DNA of 64,000 nucleotides, taken from contig NZ_LYPC01000027.1 of the NCBI RefSeq assembly GCF_001700435.1, positions 1,046,433-1,110,432 on the forward strand, written 5' to 3'. This document shows positions 41,870 through 50,494 of the stretch, piece by piece. Source of the DNA: Paenibacillus pectinilyticus. GTDB lineage: Bacteria > Bacillota > Bacilli > Paenibacillales > NBRC-103111. Under the pieces are notes generated by a model. The model ran no database searches. It saw only the letters and a list, made by a program, of their open reading frames with translations, and was not told where the DNA came from. A program made the translations under genes and the position numbers. How positions within the stretch are numbered: the stretch's first letter is position 1; each line of letters starts with the position of its first letter.

Positions 41870-41974
41870 TTAAGAGCTAAAAAATAAACCGGCTGTAAAC
41901 AATAGGCTGGATAACAACATCACGATGAGCATAATGTAGATAACAACTTTGAAAATTTTCTTATTCTGTAGCAC
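41870..41974 (-). CDS. Prli42-like micropeptide (stressosome-associated)
   Basis: A 34-residue ORF: MLQNKKIFKVVIYIMLIVML followed by LSSLLFTAGLFFSS, i.e. a short basic head and a single helix. Listeria Prli42 and its Firmicute homologues have the same plan (NKK..., VVxxMLIxMLLSSLL). The GTG at 41974 has AAAGGAG eight bases upstream. It lies tail to tail with bkdB, six bases apart. In Listeria Prli42 tethers the stressosome to the membrane; no stressosome gene is seen in this window, so the role here is inferred. Confidence 0.8.
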   Translation of the reverse strand: MLQNKKIFKVVIYIMLIVMLLSSLLFTAGLFFSS

Positions 41975-42044
41975 GTGATTCACTCCTTTTTCGAAAGCTT
42001 GTACTGCTTTATTGTAACTCAAAGTGTGTATCGGAGGAAAGTAC

Positions 42045-43175
42045 ATGATTGAACAAGAACGTTTAGTCAAAGAGTTCATTTCGCTCGTGCAAGTGGATAG
42101 TGAGACTAGATTTGAACAAGAGATTTGTGTTGTACTCAAAGAAAAATTTAGCAGCCTGGGCTTGAAAGTTGTCGAAGACGATTCGATGGCCAAAAGCGGT
42201 CACGGCGCAGGAAACTTAATCTGCACCTTGGAAGCGACAGATGCAAATCCTGCGATTCCTACCATTTTCTTCACTTGCCACATGGACACAGTAGCGCCTG
42301 GCAATGGCATCAAGCCGCAAATCGGTGAAGATGGTTACATTCGAAGCGATGGCACGACAATTCTTGGAAGCGATGATAAAGCTGGGATTGCCGCGATGCT
42401 TGAAGGTATTCAAGTCTTGAAGGAGCAGAACATTCCGCATGGTCGCATCCAGTTCGTCATTACCGCTGGGGAAGAAAGCGGCTTGAAGGGCGCACGTGCG
42501 ATGGAGCGCAGCAGTATGGAAGCAGAATATGGCTTCGCGCTAGATTCCAACGGTAATCTTGGTGCCATTGCAACAGCAGCACCAGGACGTGCGGAAATTG
42601 AAATCATTTTCCATGGCAAAACAGCACATGCGGGTGTGAATCCGGAAGATGGCATCTCAGCCATCCAAGTGGCTAGCAAAGCCGTTTCACGGATGTCTTT
42701 GGGCAGAATTGATAATGAGACGACTGCGAATATTGGCAGCTTTTCTGGCGTTGGCCCGCTTAATGTGGTATGCGACAAAGTGAAGATGGAAGCAGAAGCG
42801 CGCAGTATTGTTCAGCATAAGCTGGAAGCGCAGATTGAAGCGATGCAAAAAGCTTGTGAATCAGCGGCAGCAGAAGCAGGCACCACGTGTGAATTCAACG
42901 CTGATATCGTTTACGCGTCCTATATGCACGATGATTCAGCGCCAATTGTGCAATTGACATCTCGGGCAATGAGCACGATTGGTTTAACAGCGAAAACCTT
43001 CCATTCTGGTGGAGGTAGTGACGCTAATATTTTCAACGGTATGGGCATTCCTACTGTGAATTTGGCCGTTGGTTATTTAGACATACATACGGTCAAAGAA
43101 CGCATCGCAATTAGCGATCTTGTCAAAACTGCTGAGCTCGTCGTTGCGCTCGTGAAGGAAGCAGCGAAGGTGTAA
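42045..43175 (+). CDS. M20 family metallopeptidase (PepT/YqjE-like)
   Basis: A 376-residue zinc di/tripeptidase-like enzyme. Metal-site motifs: FFTCHMDTVAPG (His-x-Asp) near residue 80, ILGSDDKAGIAAMLEG (bridging Asp) near residue 113, and TAGEESGLKGA (Glu-Glu) near residue 145, plus the dimerisation domain (about 180-290) and C-terminal HSGGGSDANIF. ATG 42045 follows CGGAGGAAAGTAC. Exact substrate unknown. Confidence 0.9.
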   Translation: MIEQERLVKEFISLVQVDSETRFEQEICVVLKEKFSSLGLKVVEDDSMAKSGHGAGNLICTLEATDANPAIPTIFFTCHMDTVAPGNGIKPQIGEDGYIRSDGTTILGSDDKAGIAAMLEGIQVLKEQNIPHGRIQFVITAGEESGLKGARAMERSSMEAEYGFALDSNGNLGAIATAAPGRAEIEIIFHGKTAHAGVNPEDGISAIQVASKAVSRMSLGRIDNETTANIGSFSGVGPLNVVCDKVKMEAEARSIVQHKLEAQIEAMQKACESAAAEAGTTCEFNADIVYASYMHDDSAPIVQLTSRAMSTIGLTAKTFHSGGGSDANIFNGMGIPTVNLAVGYLDIHTVKERIAISDLVKTAELVVALVKEAAKV

Positions 43176-43193
43176 AACCACGGAACATGAAGA

Positions 43194-43240
43194 AAAACCG
43201 ATTCGTCCGCCTGATGGCGCGGCTAATCGGTTTTCATTTT
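43194..43240. terminator. Bidirectional terminator between peptidase and mciZ-like genes
   Basis: AAAACCGATT pairs with AATCGGTTTT, with extra pairs CCGC/GCGG inside; T tracts flank both sides. It overlaps the last codons of the minus-strand gene. Confidence 0.85.
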
Positions 43241-43465
43241 ATAGAGAGCCATCCGAATAAAAAACGTAGGCTTATAGACGGGAAACGGGATAATACGGCC
43301 TGTAACAGAGTTGACGTTTAATCTGCTAGGCGCGTGGGGACCTGAAAGATAATCGGCTACCGTCACATGGGGACCAGCCTGTTGAAGCATTTGACTAAGG
43401 AGATGTTTGATTTCCCATGCTTTTCCCACTAGTCGAATTTGCTTTTCGCTCACATAGCTCTTCAT
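43223..43465 (-). CDS. mciZ: MciZ-like Z-ring inhibitor with a C-terminal extension
   Basis: An 80-residue protein beginning MKSYVSEKQIRLVGKAWEIK. The core LVGKAWEI and its place beside nudF match B. subtilis MciZ, a 40-residue peptide that blocks FtsZ assembly in the mother cell during sporulation. Here about 40 residues are added (TVADYLSGPHAPSRLNVNSV onward, ending in a basic tail). The ATG at 43465 follows AAAAGAGGGACTCG; an in-frame ATG further up is less likely. MciZ assignment rests on the short core and synteny. Confidence 0.75.
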   Translation of the reverse strand: MKSYVSEKQIRLVGKAWEIKHLLSQMLQQAGPHVTVADYLSGPHAPSRLNVNSVTGRIIPFPVYKPTFFIRMALYKMKTD

Positions 43466-43559
43466 AATCGAGTCCCTCTTTTCAGGAAAATATTTGATAT
43501 AATGAACGATATGCAAGAAGTGGACAAGTTAGACCAAATGAATAGGATGAGGTGCTAGA

Positions 43560-44114
43560 ATGACAGATCATAAGAAATTCGAAGAAATTACAACAAGCAG
43601 TGAAATGATTTTCAAGGGTAAAATGATTTCCTTACAGGTCGATCAGGTTACGTTACCTAATGGTGGCACAGCATCCCGTGAGATCGTGAAGCATCCTGGT
43701 GCTGTCGCTGTAATCCCGCTGCTGGGAGATAGAATGATCGTTGTTGAGCAGTACCGTAAGCCGCTGGAGAAGAGTCAGGTCGAAATTCCAGCAGGTAAGC
43801 TTGATAGTGGGGAAGAGCCCTTGAAAGCCGCGTTACGCGAATTGGAGGAAGAGACAGGGTATCGGACGGATAACATCCGGTTGGTGAGTTCCTTTTATAC
43901 TTCGCCAGGGTTTGCGAATGAGATTATCCACATGTATATCGCCGAGGATCTGGTGAAGGGGACGGCGAATCCGGATGAGGACGAGTTCCTCGATTGCGAA
44001 GCGATTACGCTGGAGCAAGCGCAGCAATACATGAACGATGGGCGTATTAGCGATGCGAAGACCATCATGGCCATCTATGCGTGGCGATTGTATCTACTAA
44101 CTGGGCAAATTTAG
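43560..44114 (+). CDS. nudF: ADP-ribose pyrophosphatase (Nudix)
   Basis: A 184-residue Nudix hydrolase with the complete Nudix box G-x5-E-x7-REUxEExGU in GKLDSGEEPLKAALRELEEETGY. The 'EEYRKPLEK...EIPAGKLD' lead-in is typical of ADP-ribose pyrophosphatases (B. subtilis NudF). Ribosome site AGGATGAGGTGCTAGA. The next gene begins directly after its stop. Confidence 0.94.
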   Translation: MTDHKKFEEITTSSEMIFKGKMISLQVDQVTLPNGGTASREIVKHPGAVAVIPLLGDRMIVVEQYRKPLEKSQVEIPAGKLDSGEEPLKAALRELEEETGYRTDNIRLVSSFYTSPGFANEIIHMYIAEDLVKGTANPDEDEFLDCEAITLEQAQQYMNDGRISDAKTIMAIYAWRLYLLTGQI

Positions 44115-45296
44115 ATGCTGAAGGATTATTATGTGGATCTCCATATTCACATTGGTCGAACGGAGAAGGGGCAAGCGGTCAAAATCAGCGCTGCTAACAA
44201 CCTCACATTTTTCAATATTGCGCACGAGGCGGCGAATCGCAAAGGGATGGAGATGATCTCCATCATCGATACCCATTCCCCCTCTGTGCAGGATGAGATC
44301 ATGACGTATTTGGATCGTGGCGACATGGTGGAGCTTGACGGCGGCGGCATTCGCTATGGGGATACATCCATTATTCTGGGCAGCGAAATTGAGGTCAGAG
44401 ACCCCGGAATGGGGCCTGCTCATCTATTGGCCTATATGCCGAATTTACAGGTCATGCGTGACTTTACAACCTGGATGAGCCGTCATATGAAAAATGTGGA
44501 GCTGAGCTCGCAGCGCATTTATGTGCCTGCACGTACGCTGCAAGATGAGGTGCTGGGCAGGGGAGGGATTCTGATCCCTGCCCATATTTTCACTCCGCAC
44601 AAGAGCGTGTACGGGAGCGCAACAAGGCATATGAACGATCTGTTGGATGCAGCACAGATCCCAGCTGTAGAGCTTGGTCTAAGCGCAGATTCAGAGATGG
44701 CGGGCTACATATCGGAATTAGATGAGTTTACTTACGTGACGAACTCTGATGCGCATTCGCTGGCCAAGATCGGCCGTGAATATAATCAAATACGGATGGC
44801 TGCGCCGACCTTCAGTGAGTTGGTTCTTGCGCTGCAGCGTCAAGAAGGACGCGGGGTTACGGCGAACTATGGTCTGAACTCACGGTTAGGGAAATATCAT
44901 CGGACCTATTGCAGCATCTGTGAAGCGGTGCTGGATGAGGAAGAAACAGGTGTAGAGCGCTGTGTGAATTGTGGCAGTCCCAAAATTGTTCGAGGAGTCA
45001 TGGATCGGATTATGGCAATCGCAGACCGTGAGCAATCGTATCAGCCAGCTCATCGCCCGCCTTATCATTTTCAGATACCGCTCGAATATATCCCTGGATT
45101 AGGTCCTAAGAAGCTGGAGCTGCTTCTAAGCCATTTCGGAACGGAGATGAATGTCTTGCATCGCGCAACACCTGAGGCGCTCACAGCGGTCATTGGGGAA
45201 GAGATCACGTCATACCTTGTGAAAGCACGAGAAGGCGCATTAACTCTGGAGGTTGGCGGCGGCGGAAAGTACGGTAAAGTGAAAAATCATTCATAG
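44115..45296 (+). CDS. Endonuclease Q family DNA repair enzyme
   Basis: A 393-residue protein of the EndoQ family: PHP domain (about 1-230) with DLHIHIGRTEKG, IIDTHSP and NSDAHSLAKIGREYN metal motifs; zinc-binding segment YCSICEAVLDEE...RCVNCGSPKI (C-x2-C...C-x2-C, about 270-300); helix-hairpin-helix IPGLGPKKLELLL (about 330). EndoQ cuts DNA 5' of deaminated bases such as uracil, hypoxanthine and xanthine; it is known from archaea and a few bacteria including Bacillus. ATG follows the nudF stop directly, so probably coupled. Confidence 0.9.
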   Translation: MLKDYYVDLHIHIGRTEKGQAVKISAANNLTFFNIAHEAANRKGMEMISIIDTHSPSVQDEIMTYLDRGDMVELDGGGIRYGDTSIILGSEIEVRDPGMGPAHLLAYMPNLQVMRDFTTWMSRHMKNVELSSQRIYVPARTLQDEVLGRGGILIPAHIFTPHKSVYGSATRHMNDLLDAAQIPAVELGLSADSEMAGYISELDEFTYVTNSDAHSLAKIGREYNQIRMAAPTFSELVLALQRQEGRGVTANYGLNSRLGKYHRTYCSICEAVLDEEETGVERCVNCGSPKIVRGVMDRIMAIADREQSYQPAHRPPYHFQIPLEYIPGLGPKKLELLLSHFGTEMNVLHRATPEALTAVIGEEITSYLVKAREGALTLEVGGGGKYGKVKNHS

Positions 45297-45319
45297 TTTG
45301 AAGCGCTCGCTCATAAGCT
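45291..45319 (+). promoter_or_regulatory. Candidate sigma-E promoter of spoIIM
   Basis: TCATAGT (six of seven of kmATATT) at 45291-45297, a 14-base spacer, and CATAAGCT (six of eight) at 45312-45319. The start of spoIIM is about 44 bases downstream; spoIIM is sigma-E-dependent in B. subtilis. Confidence 0.5.
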
Positions 45320-45362
45320 TGTCTTTGTAGAGGTTGTACTACATGAGAAGGGAGCGGCGAGT

Positions 45363-46004
45363 GTGAATCGAAACTTAACGATGAAACAATATATGAAGGA
45401 TAATTTGCCGTTATTTATATTCGTCTCTGTGCTCTTTGTTATTGGTGTCGTTTTCGGTGCTGTGATGGTGAATGCCCTGTCGTTGGAACAAAGGACGGAG
45501 ATGAGCCGTCATTTAGGCAGCTTTTTTCATGAAATTAACGATGGTGTCGTGATGGATAGTCAGCAATCGTTTACACAAGCTTTTGGCATGCATATGAAGT
45601 GGATCTTGTTGATCTGGTTGTTTGGATTGTCTATCATTGGTCTTCCTTTAATCTTAGTGTTGGATTTCCTCAAAGGTGTGCTTATTGGTTTCACGGTCGG
45701 CTATCTAGTGGGCCAAATGTCGTGGAAGGGGATGCTGTTCGCTCTCGTTGCCGTTGTTCCTCAGAATTTAATTGTCATTCCGGCTATTCTTTTCTGCAGT
45801 GTGGCTGCCATGTCATTCTCGTTGTATATGATTAAACATCGAATTATGAGTCGGAATGGTAATATGTACCAGCCTTTCATGAGATATACAACGATCACCT
45901 TAGCCATGGGCGGATTTCTATTAGCAGCGGCTTTATTAGAAGGTTACTTCTCCCAATACATGATGAAATGGGTAACGCCAATGCTGGTGGGGGTTTATGG
46001 GTAA
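45363..46004 (+). CDS. spoIIM: Stage II sporulation protein M
   Basis: A 213-residue SpoIIM with about five transmembrane helices and a cytoplasmic N-terminus. Part of the SpoIID-SpoIIM-SpoIIP machine that thins septal peptidoglycan and drives forespore engulfment; SpoIIM is the membrane scaffold. GTG start with AAGGGAGCGGC upstream. B. subtilis spoIIM is also in this nudF-fur interval. Confidence 0.94.
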   Translation: MNRNLTMKQYMKDNLPLFIFVSVLFVIGVVFGAVMVNALSLEQRTEMSRHLGSFFHEINDGVVMDSQQSFTQAFGMHMKWILLIWLFGLSIIGLPLILVLDFLKGVLIGFTVGYLVGQMSWKGMLFALVAVVPQNLIVIPAILFCSVAAMSFSLYMIKHRIMSRNGNMYQPFMRYTTITLAMGGFLLAAALLEGYFSQYMMKWVTPMLVGVYG

Positions 46005-46025
46005 TTGTGTGAATAATGTTTCTGT

Positions 46026-46055
46026 TTGACTTTGTAAGTTCGCTCCCCCTATAAT
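46026..46055 (+). promoter_or_regulatory. Strong sigma-A promoter of fur
   Basis: TTGACT, 18 bases, TATAAT. Confidence 0.8.
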
Positions 46056-46109
46056 GAAAAGAGTGGCTAAAAATGGGCTAGGATGCCCACCTTTCTGAGG
46101 GGGAGGCAT

Positions 46110-46577
46110 ATGGAAACAAGGATTGAGAAAATTAAACAGCAACTGCAATCCCAAGGGTACAAGCTTACACCTCAACGGGAAGCAACAGTGCGCGTACTTT
46201 TAGAAAATGAACAAGATCATCTCAGTGCCGAAGATGTGTTTATGCTTGTGAAGGATAAAGCGCCCGAAATCGGTTTAGCTACGGTTTACCGTACTTTAGA
46301 GCTTCTGAGTGAGCTGCACGTCTTAGAAAAAATGAATTTCGGCGACGGCGTTGCCCGTTACGACTTGCGTGACGACAATTCACGTCACCATCACCATCAT
46401 TTGATCTGCGTGCAATGCGGAGCCGTAGATGAAATCATGGAGGATTGGCTTGGACCTTTCGAAGAACGGTTAGAGACAGAATTTAATTTTCAAGTACTCG
46501 ATCATCGACTTGATTTTCAAGGTATATGCTATCGCTGTACCGAACGAGGGAAACCGGCCTCATTGGACAAATCCCAC
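46110..46577 (+). CDS. fur: Ferric uptake regulator Fur (stop codon in frame with 46580)
   Basis: A 156-residue Fur-family repressor (coding sequence with its stop ends at 46580). N-terminal winged helix (about 1-85) with LTPQREATVRVLLENEQDHLSAEDVFM; C-terminal dimerisation/metal domain with SRHHHHHLICVQCGAVDEI and a second cysteine pair in GICYRC. The HHHHHLIC/CVQCG and CYRC pairs match Fur with a structural zinc site. ATG 46110 follows GAGGGGGAGGCAT; the upstream ATG at 46083 is not needed. Regulates iron acquisition. Confidence 0.94.
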
Positions 46578-46578
46578 T

Positions 46579-46652
46579 AACAGCATTCCTAAGGAAGCTG
46601 TTCATATGATGAAAATGCCTGTTTGCACACCACGTGCATACAGGCATTTTTG
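46579..46652 (+). terminator. Tandem hairpins after fur
   Basis: First AACAGC-a-TTCC/GGAA-GCTGTT (46579-46602), then AAAATGCCTG...CAGGCATTTTT with inner TGCAC/GTGCA (46612-46652) and a T run. Confidence 0.85.
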
Positions 46653-46762
46653 TGTTTGCCTCATACACTAACCATAGATAGAGCTTTATGTGAACTCACA
46701 TATTTGGCAGGGGAGCTTGGGTACATTATAGACGAATGAACCAAAGGAAGAAGGTGGCGATC

Positions 46763-47893
46763 GTGACGAAACAATCCCTAATCGTTGGTGTTCCGAAAGA
46801 AATCAAAAACAATGAGAATCGTGTAGCCTTAACCCCTGGCGGTGCAGGCATGCTGCTATTGAATGATCATCGTGTGCTTGTTGAAGCTGGAGCGGGTACG
46901 GGCAGCGGTTTCTTCGATGAGGATTATAAACAAGAAGGTGCAACCATCGTTGGAAGTGCGGCTGATGTATGGGCGCAAAGTGATATGATCATGAAGGTGA
47001 AAGAACCTTTGCCTGAGGAGTATGCCTACTTCAAAGAGGGACAAATTCTATTCACTTATTTACATTTAGCAGCAGCTGGAGACTTGGCGGCACATCTGCT
47101 TGAGAAGAAAGTTACAGGGATTGCTTATGAAACAATCCAACTCCCCAATGGATCACTTCCGCTATTGACCCCAATGAGTGAAGTGGCAGGGCGGATGTCT
47201 GTGCAAATTGGTGCTCATTATTTAGAAAAGTTTTATGGGGGACGGGGAATTCTGCTCGGAGGTGTTCCTGGCGTGCCACCAGCGGATGTCATTATTCTTG
47301 GCGGGGGTATCGTGGGAACCAATGCTGCCAAAATGGCACTTGGCCTCGGTGCCAATGTGGTCATCATTGAACGCAGCGCCGATCGGATGCGCGCCTTGGA
47401 TGATATTTTTGGCGGACACTTGCGAACGCTGATGTCGAACCCGTATAACATTGCCAGTGCGGTGCAGAAAGCTGATCTGCTCATTGGCGCTGTGCTGATC
47501 CCTGGGGCGCGAGCTCCACGCTTGGTGACAGCTGCGATGGTTCAGAGCATGAAGCCTGGAGCCGTCATAGTGGATGTCGCGGTCGATCAAGGGGGATCGA
47601 TCGAAACGATTGATCGCGTTACGACACATAGTGATCCAACCTATGAGAAATTCGGTGTCTTGCATTATGCGGTAGCCAATATGCCAGGTGCTGTACCTCG
47701 CACGTCAACGCTAGCATTAACGAATGTCACATTACCTTTTGCGCTAGAGCTCGCTAATAAAGGATTCACACAAGCGATGACTGACAATTATACCTTGCAA
47801 CTAGGTGTGAACACGTATAAGGGCAGTGTGACCCATCCAGCCGTTGCAGAAGCGTTAGGACTTCCCTATACGAAATTAACGGATCTGTCATAA
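46763..47893 (+). CDS. ald: Alanine dehydrogenase
   Basis: A 376-residue NAD-dependent alanine dehydrogenase, converting alanine to pyruvate and ammonia; in Bacillus it is needed for normal sporulation. Seen: VGVPKEIKNNENRVALTPGG at the N-terminus, MKVKEPLPEEY near residue 73, YLHLAAAGDLAAHLL near residue 92 with the catalytic histidine, and the Rossmann GGGIVGTNAAKMALGLGANV near residue 173. GTG 46763 is preceded by AAGAAGGTGG and gives the family N-terminus; ATG 46736 is the alternative. Confidence 0.95.
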   Translation: MTKQSLIVGVPKEIKNNENRVALTPGGAGMLLLNDHRVLVEAGAGTGSGFFDEDYKQEGATIVGSAADVWAQSDMIMKVKEPLPEEYAYFKEGQILFTYLHLAAAGDLAAHLLEKKVTGIAYETIQLPNGSLPLLTPMSEVAGRMSVQIGAHYLEKFYGGRGILLGGVPGVPPADVIILGGGIVGTNAAKMALGLGANVVIIERSADRMRALDDIFGGHLRTLMSNPYNIASAVQKADLLIGAVLIPGARAPRLVTAAMVQSMKPGAVIVDVAVDQGGSIETIDRVTTHSDPTYEKFGVLHYAVANMPGAVPRTSTLALTNVTLPFALELANKGFTQAMTDNYTLQLGVNTYKGSVTHPAVAEALGLPYTKLTDLS

Positions 47894-47950
47894 CCATAGG
47901 CCGAGCCTCATATTCTTTTCCTAAGAATGGAATAGAAATGAGGACGGGCT

Positions 47951-48187
47951 ATGATATTCTCATATCGCAAGCTAATTGTACGCTTACAATACGTGTTCGT
48001 ATTTATGGCTTTGACCATTATTTTATATCAAGTCATGATGGTTGTGTCGGACTGGATTCAGCCTGTGAACAAATACAAAGCGCCAACTGGTCATTCTGTT
48101 AAGGTTTTCGGACAAACAGAGCATGTCTCGTTTGACTCGAATTCCATCAGTGAGCGATTGCGCTTGTTTTATTGGTATGGTGAATAA
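47951..48187 (+). CDS. DUF4227 family small membrane protein (YqzK-like)
   Basis: A 78-residue protein with one transmembrane helix (about 12-36) and a short extracytoplasmic domain (APTGHSVKVFGQTE...RLRLFYWYGE). B. subtilis YqzK occupies the same fur-xerD interval. GAGGACGGGCT precedes the ATG. Function unknown. Confidence 0.85.
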   Translation: MIFSYRKLIVRLQYVFVFMALTIILYQVMMVVSDWIQPVNKYKAPTGHSVKVFGQTEHVSFDSNSISERLRLFYWYGE

Positions 48188-48273
48188 AGCGAAAAATAAA
48201 GGAGTATGTCAGGCCATCGTGGAATGCTATATGTTGAACCTATTAGCAGATTGACGAGGGAGAGACTGACATA

Positions 48274-49170
48274 ATGACGAGTGAGATACAATCCTTCATC
48301 CGATTTCTGACGACTGAACGGGGACTTTCACGGAATACACTCGAATCCTACGAACGAGATCTCCTTCAATTTGTTGCCTTTCTCGAGTCGGAAGGAATTA
48401 CGAGCTGGCGTGACTCAGGGAGAACACATTTAACAGGCTATCTCTCTCAGCTCAAAGCACTAGGACGAGCTTCAGCAACACTATCACGCATTCGCGTTTC
48501 CTTACGCTCTTTTTATCAATATATGGTGAAAGAAAGACAGTTAGATTCGGACCCCTCTGTATTCATTGAAGTACCGAAATTGGAAAAACGAGTACCCAAA
48601 GTACTCAGTGTACTGGAAGTCGAGAAGCTGCTGGAAGCCCCGCAGTCAGAACAAGTGAATGGCGCCCGTGATAAAGCCATGCTGGAGCTGCTCTATGCAA
48701 CGGGTATTCGGGTGTCAGAGCTTGTTTCTTTGAACATCTCGGATGTTAACCTTGAGATGGGGTTTATCCGTTGTGTTGGCAAGGCAGAGAAGGAGCGAAT
48801 GATACCGATAAGCGGAATCGCTATCCGAATCTTAGCTGCCTATGTGCAGACTTATCGGGCGAAACTTTTGAAACGATCCATCGATGAGGATGCACTCTTC
48901 ATCGGACATTTGGGGACGAGGATGACGAGGCAAGGCTTCTGGAAAATTATGAAGCGATATGCGGCAGAAACGGAAATCACGAACGAGATTACACCGCATA
49001 CGCTTAGGCATTCCTTTGCTGCTCATTTAATTGAGAATGGTGCTGATTTACGATCCGTGCAGGAAATGCTCGGGCACTCCGATATTTCTTCAACGCAGCT
49101 TTACGTCCAGGTGACGAAGCTTAAGATGAAGGATGTCTATCAACTTGCTCATCCTAGAGCTCATTTGTAA
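48274..49170 (+). CDS. xerD: Site-specific tyrosine recombinase XerD
   Basis: A 298-residue XerD, partner of XerC at dif for resolving chromosome dimers. N-terminal SAM-like core-binding domain (1-95); catalytic domain with ATGIRVSEL (Arg), HTLRHSFAAHLIENGADLR (His-x-x-Arg), LGHSDISSTQLY (His and nucleophile Tyr). ACGAGGGAGAGACTGAC precedes the ATG. Same location as B. subtilis ripX/xerD. Confidence 0.96.
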   Translation: MTSEIQSFIRFLTTERGLSRNTLESYERDLLQFVAFLESEGITSWRDSGRTHLTGYLSQLKALGRASATLSRIRVSLRSFYQYMVKERQLDSDPSVFIEVPKLEKRVPKVLSVLEVEKLLEAPQSEQVNGARDKAMLELLYATGIRVSELVSLNISDVNLEMGFIRCVGKAEKERMIPISGIAIRILAAYVQTYRAKLLKRSIDEDALFIGHLGTRMTRQGFWKIMKRYAAETEITNEITPHTLRHSFAAHLIENGADLRSVQEMLGHSDISSTQLYVQVTKLKMKDVYQLAHPRAHL

Positions 49171-49173
49171 GAA

Positions 49174-49212
49174 TAACGGCAGCAATTCCATCTGGAATGG
49201 CTGCTGTTTTGC
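49174..49212 (+). terminator. Terminator after xerD
   Basis: AACgGCAGC-aATTCCA pairs with TGGAATgGCTGCtGTT, followed by TT. Confidence 0.82.
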
Positions 49213-49237
49213 ATTCACGAGGTGGAAGTGGGATAAT
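49209..49237 (+). promoter_or_regulatory. Sigma-A promoter of the deoB operon
   Basis: TTGCAT, 17 bases, GATAAT, 48 bases before deoB. Confidence 0.6.
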
Positions 49238-49284
49238 AAAGGGTGGATATCATAAACAATAGGGATTGATTTGGAGGGATATCA

Positions 49285-50460
49285 GTGCGTTTTGAACGAA
49301 TTAGTTTAATCGTATTGGATAGTGTAGGTATCGGTGAATTGCCGGATGCCGAACAATTTGGCGACTTAGGGGCTCATACACTAGGTCATATTGCGGAAAA
49401 AGTGAGCGGCTTCGCACTACCCCATTTGCAACAAATGGGATTAGGTAATATTGCGGATATCCAAGGGGTTCCAGCAGTGGATACACCCGAAGGTTACTAT
49501 GGCAAAATGGCTGAGGTTTCTGTGGGCAAGGATACCATGACAGGACATTGGGAATTGATGGGACTTCGTATTTCAACACCTTTCAAGGTATTTCCAGATG
49601 GATTTCCAGAAGCACTAATTTCACAATTTGAGCAGGAGACGGGCCGTAAGGTCATTGGGAATAAACCGGCCTCAGGCACCGAAATATTAGATGAGCTAGG
49701 CGAAGAACAAATGAAAACAGGGGCTTGGATCGTCTATACCTCTGCGGACAGCGTGTTTCAACTCGCAGCACATGAAGAAATTATTCCATTAGAAGAACTA
49801 TACCGAGCTTGCGAAATTGCTAGACGATTAACCATGCAGGATGAATTTGCTGTGGGCCGTGTTATTGCTAGGCCTTACCTAGGCACGCCTGGCGCTTTCA
49901 AACGGACGCCGAACCGTCATGATTATGCGGTAAAGCCGCCAGAGCCAACGGTGATGAATCATTTGAAGGACGCAGGCTGGGATGTCATTGCAATCGGTAA
50001 AATCAATGATATCTTTGACGGCGAAGGTGTTACGCAAGCAACATCAACGAAAAGCAATCTAGATGGCATCCAGAAGACGATTGAAGTGCTGGGAACTTCG
50101 TTTAAGGGCCTAGCTTTCACGAACCTTGTTGATTTCGATTCCTTATATGGGCATCGACGTGATCCAGAGGGCTACGGACGTGCACTGGAGGAATTTGATG
50201 CTTATCTGCCACAGCTCAAAGCTGGTTTAGGTCCGAAGGATCTGCTCATTCTTACAGCGGATCACGGGAATGATCCTGTTCATGCTGGGACGGACCATAC
50301 ACGTGAATACGTGCCTGTCTTGCTCTACAGCCCGAGCTTCGAGAACACGGAATCCGTGGGAATCCGGGGAACCTTTGCCGATTTGGGTGCAACCATTGCG
50401 GATAACTTCGGCCTGGAGCCAACTAAGAATGGCGAAAGTTTTCTCCATCTTTTGAAATAA
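49285..50460 (+). CDS. deoB: Phosphopentomutase
   Basis: A 391-residue alkaline-phosphatase-superfamily enzyme that interconverts (deoxy)ribose 1- and 5-phosphate. Seen: LIVLDSVGIGELPDA near the N-terminus, the phosphorylated threonine in VGKDTMTGHWE, LVDFDSLYGHRRDPEGYG near residue 275 and LTADHGNDPVHAGTDHTREYVP near residue 322, which carry the Mn ligands. GTG start, GGAGGGATATCA. Provides ribose phosphate from the two phosphorylases that follow. Confidence 0.97.
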   Translation: MRFERISLIVLDSVGIGELPDAEQFGDLGAHTLGHIAEKVSGFALPHLQQMGLGNIADIQGVPAVDTPEGYYGKMAEVSVGKDTMTGHWELMGLRISTPFKVFPDGFPEALISQFEQETGRKVIGNKPASGTEILDELGEEQMKTGAWIVYTSADSVFQLAAHEEIIPLEELYRACEIARRLTMQDEFAVGRVIARPYLGTPGAFKRTPNRHDYAVKPPEPTVMNHLKDAGWDVIAIGKINDIFDGEGVTQATSTKSNLDGIQKTIEVLGTSFKGLAFTNLVDFDSLYGHRRDPEGYGRALEEFDAYLPQLKAGLGPKDLLILTADHGNDPVHAGTDHTREYVPVLLYSPSFENTESVGIRGTFADLGATIADNFGLEPTKNGESFLHLLK

Positions 50461-50494
50461 ATCCATCCTATAATTAGTTAAGGGGGCATTACCC

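Noticed and set aside
41870..42193. 107-residue minus-strand reading over the Prli42-like gene
   Set aside because: The upstream part runs through the promoter and 5' end of the M20 peptidase gene; the strong ribosome site is before the internal GTG at 41974.
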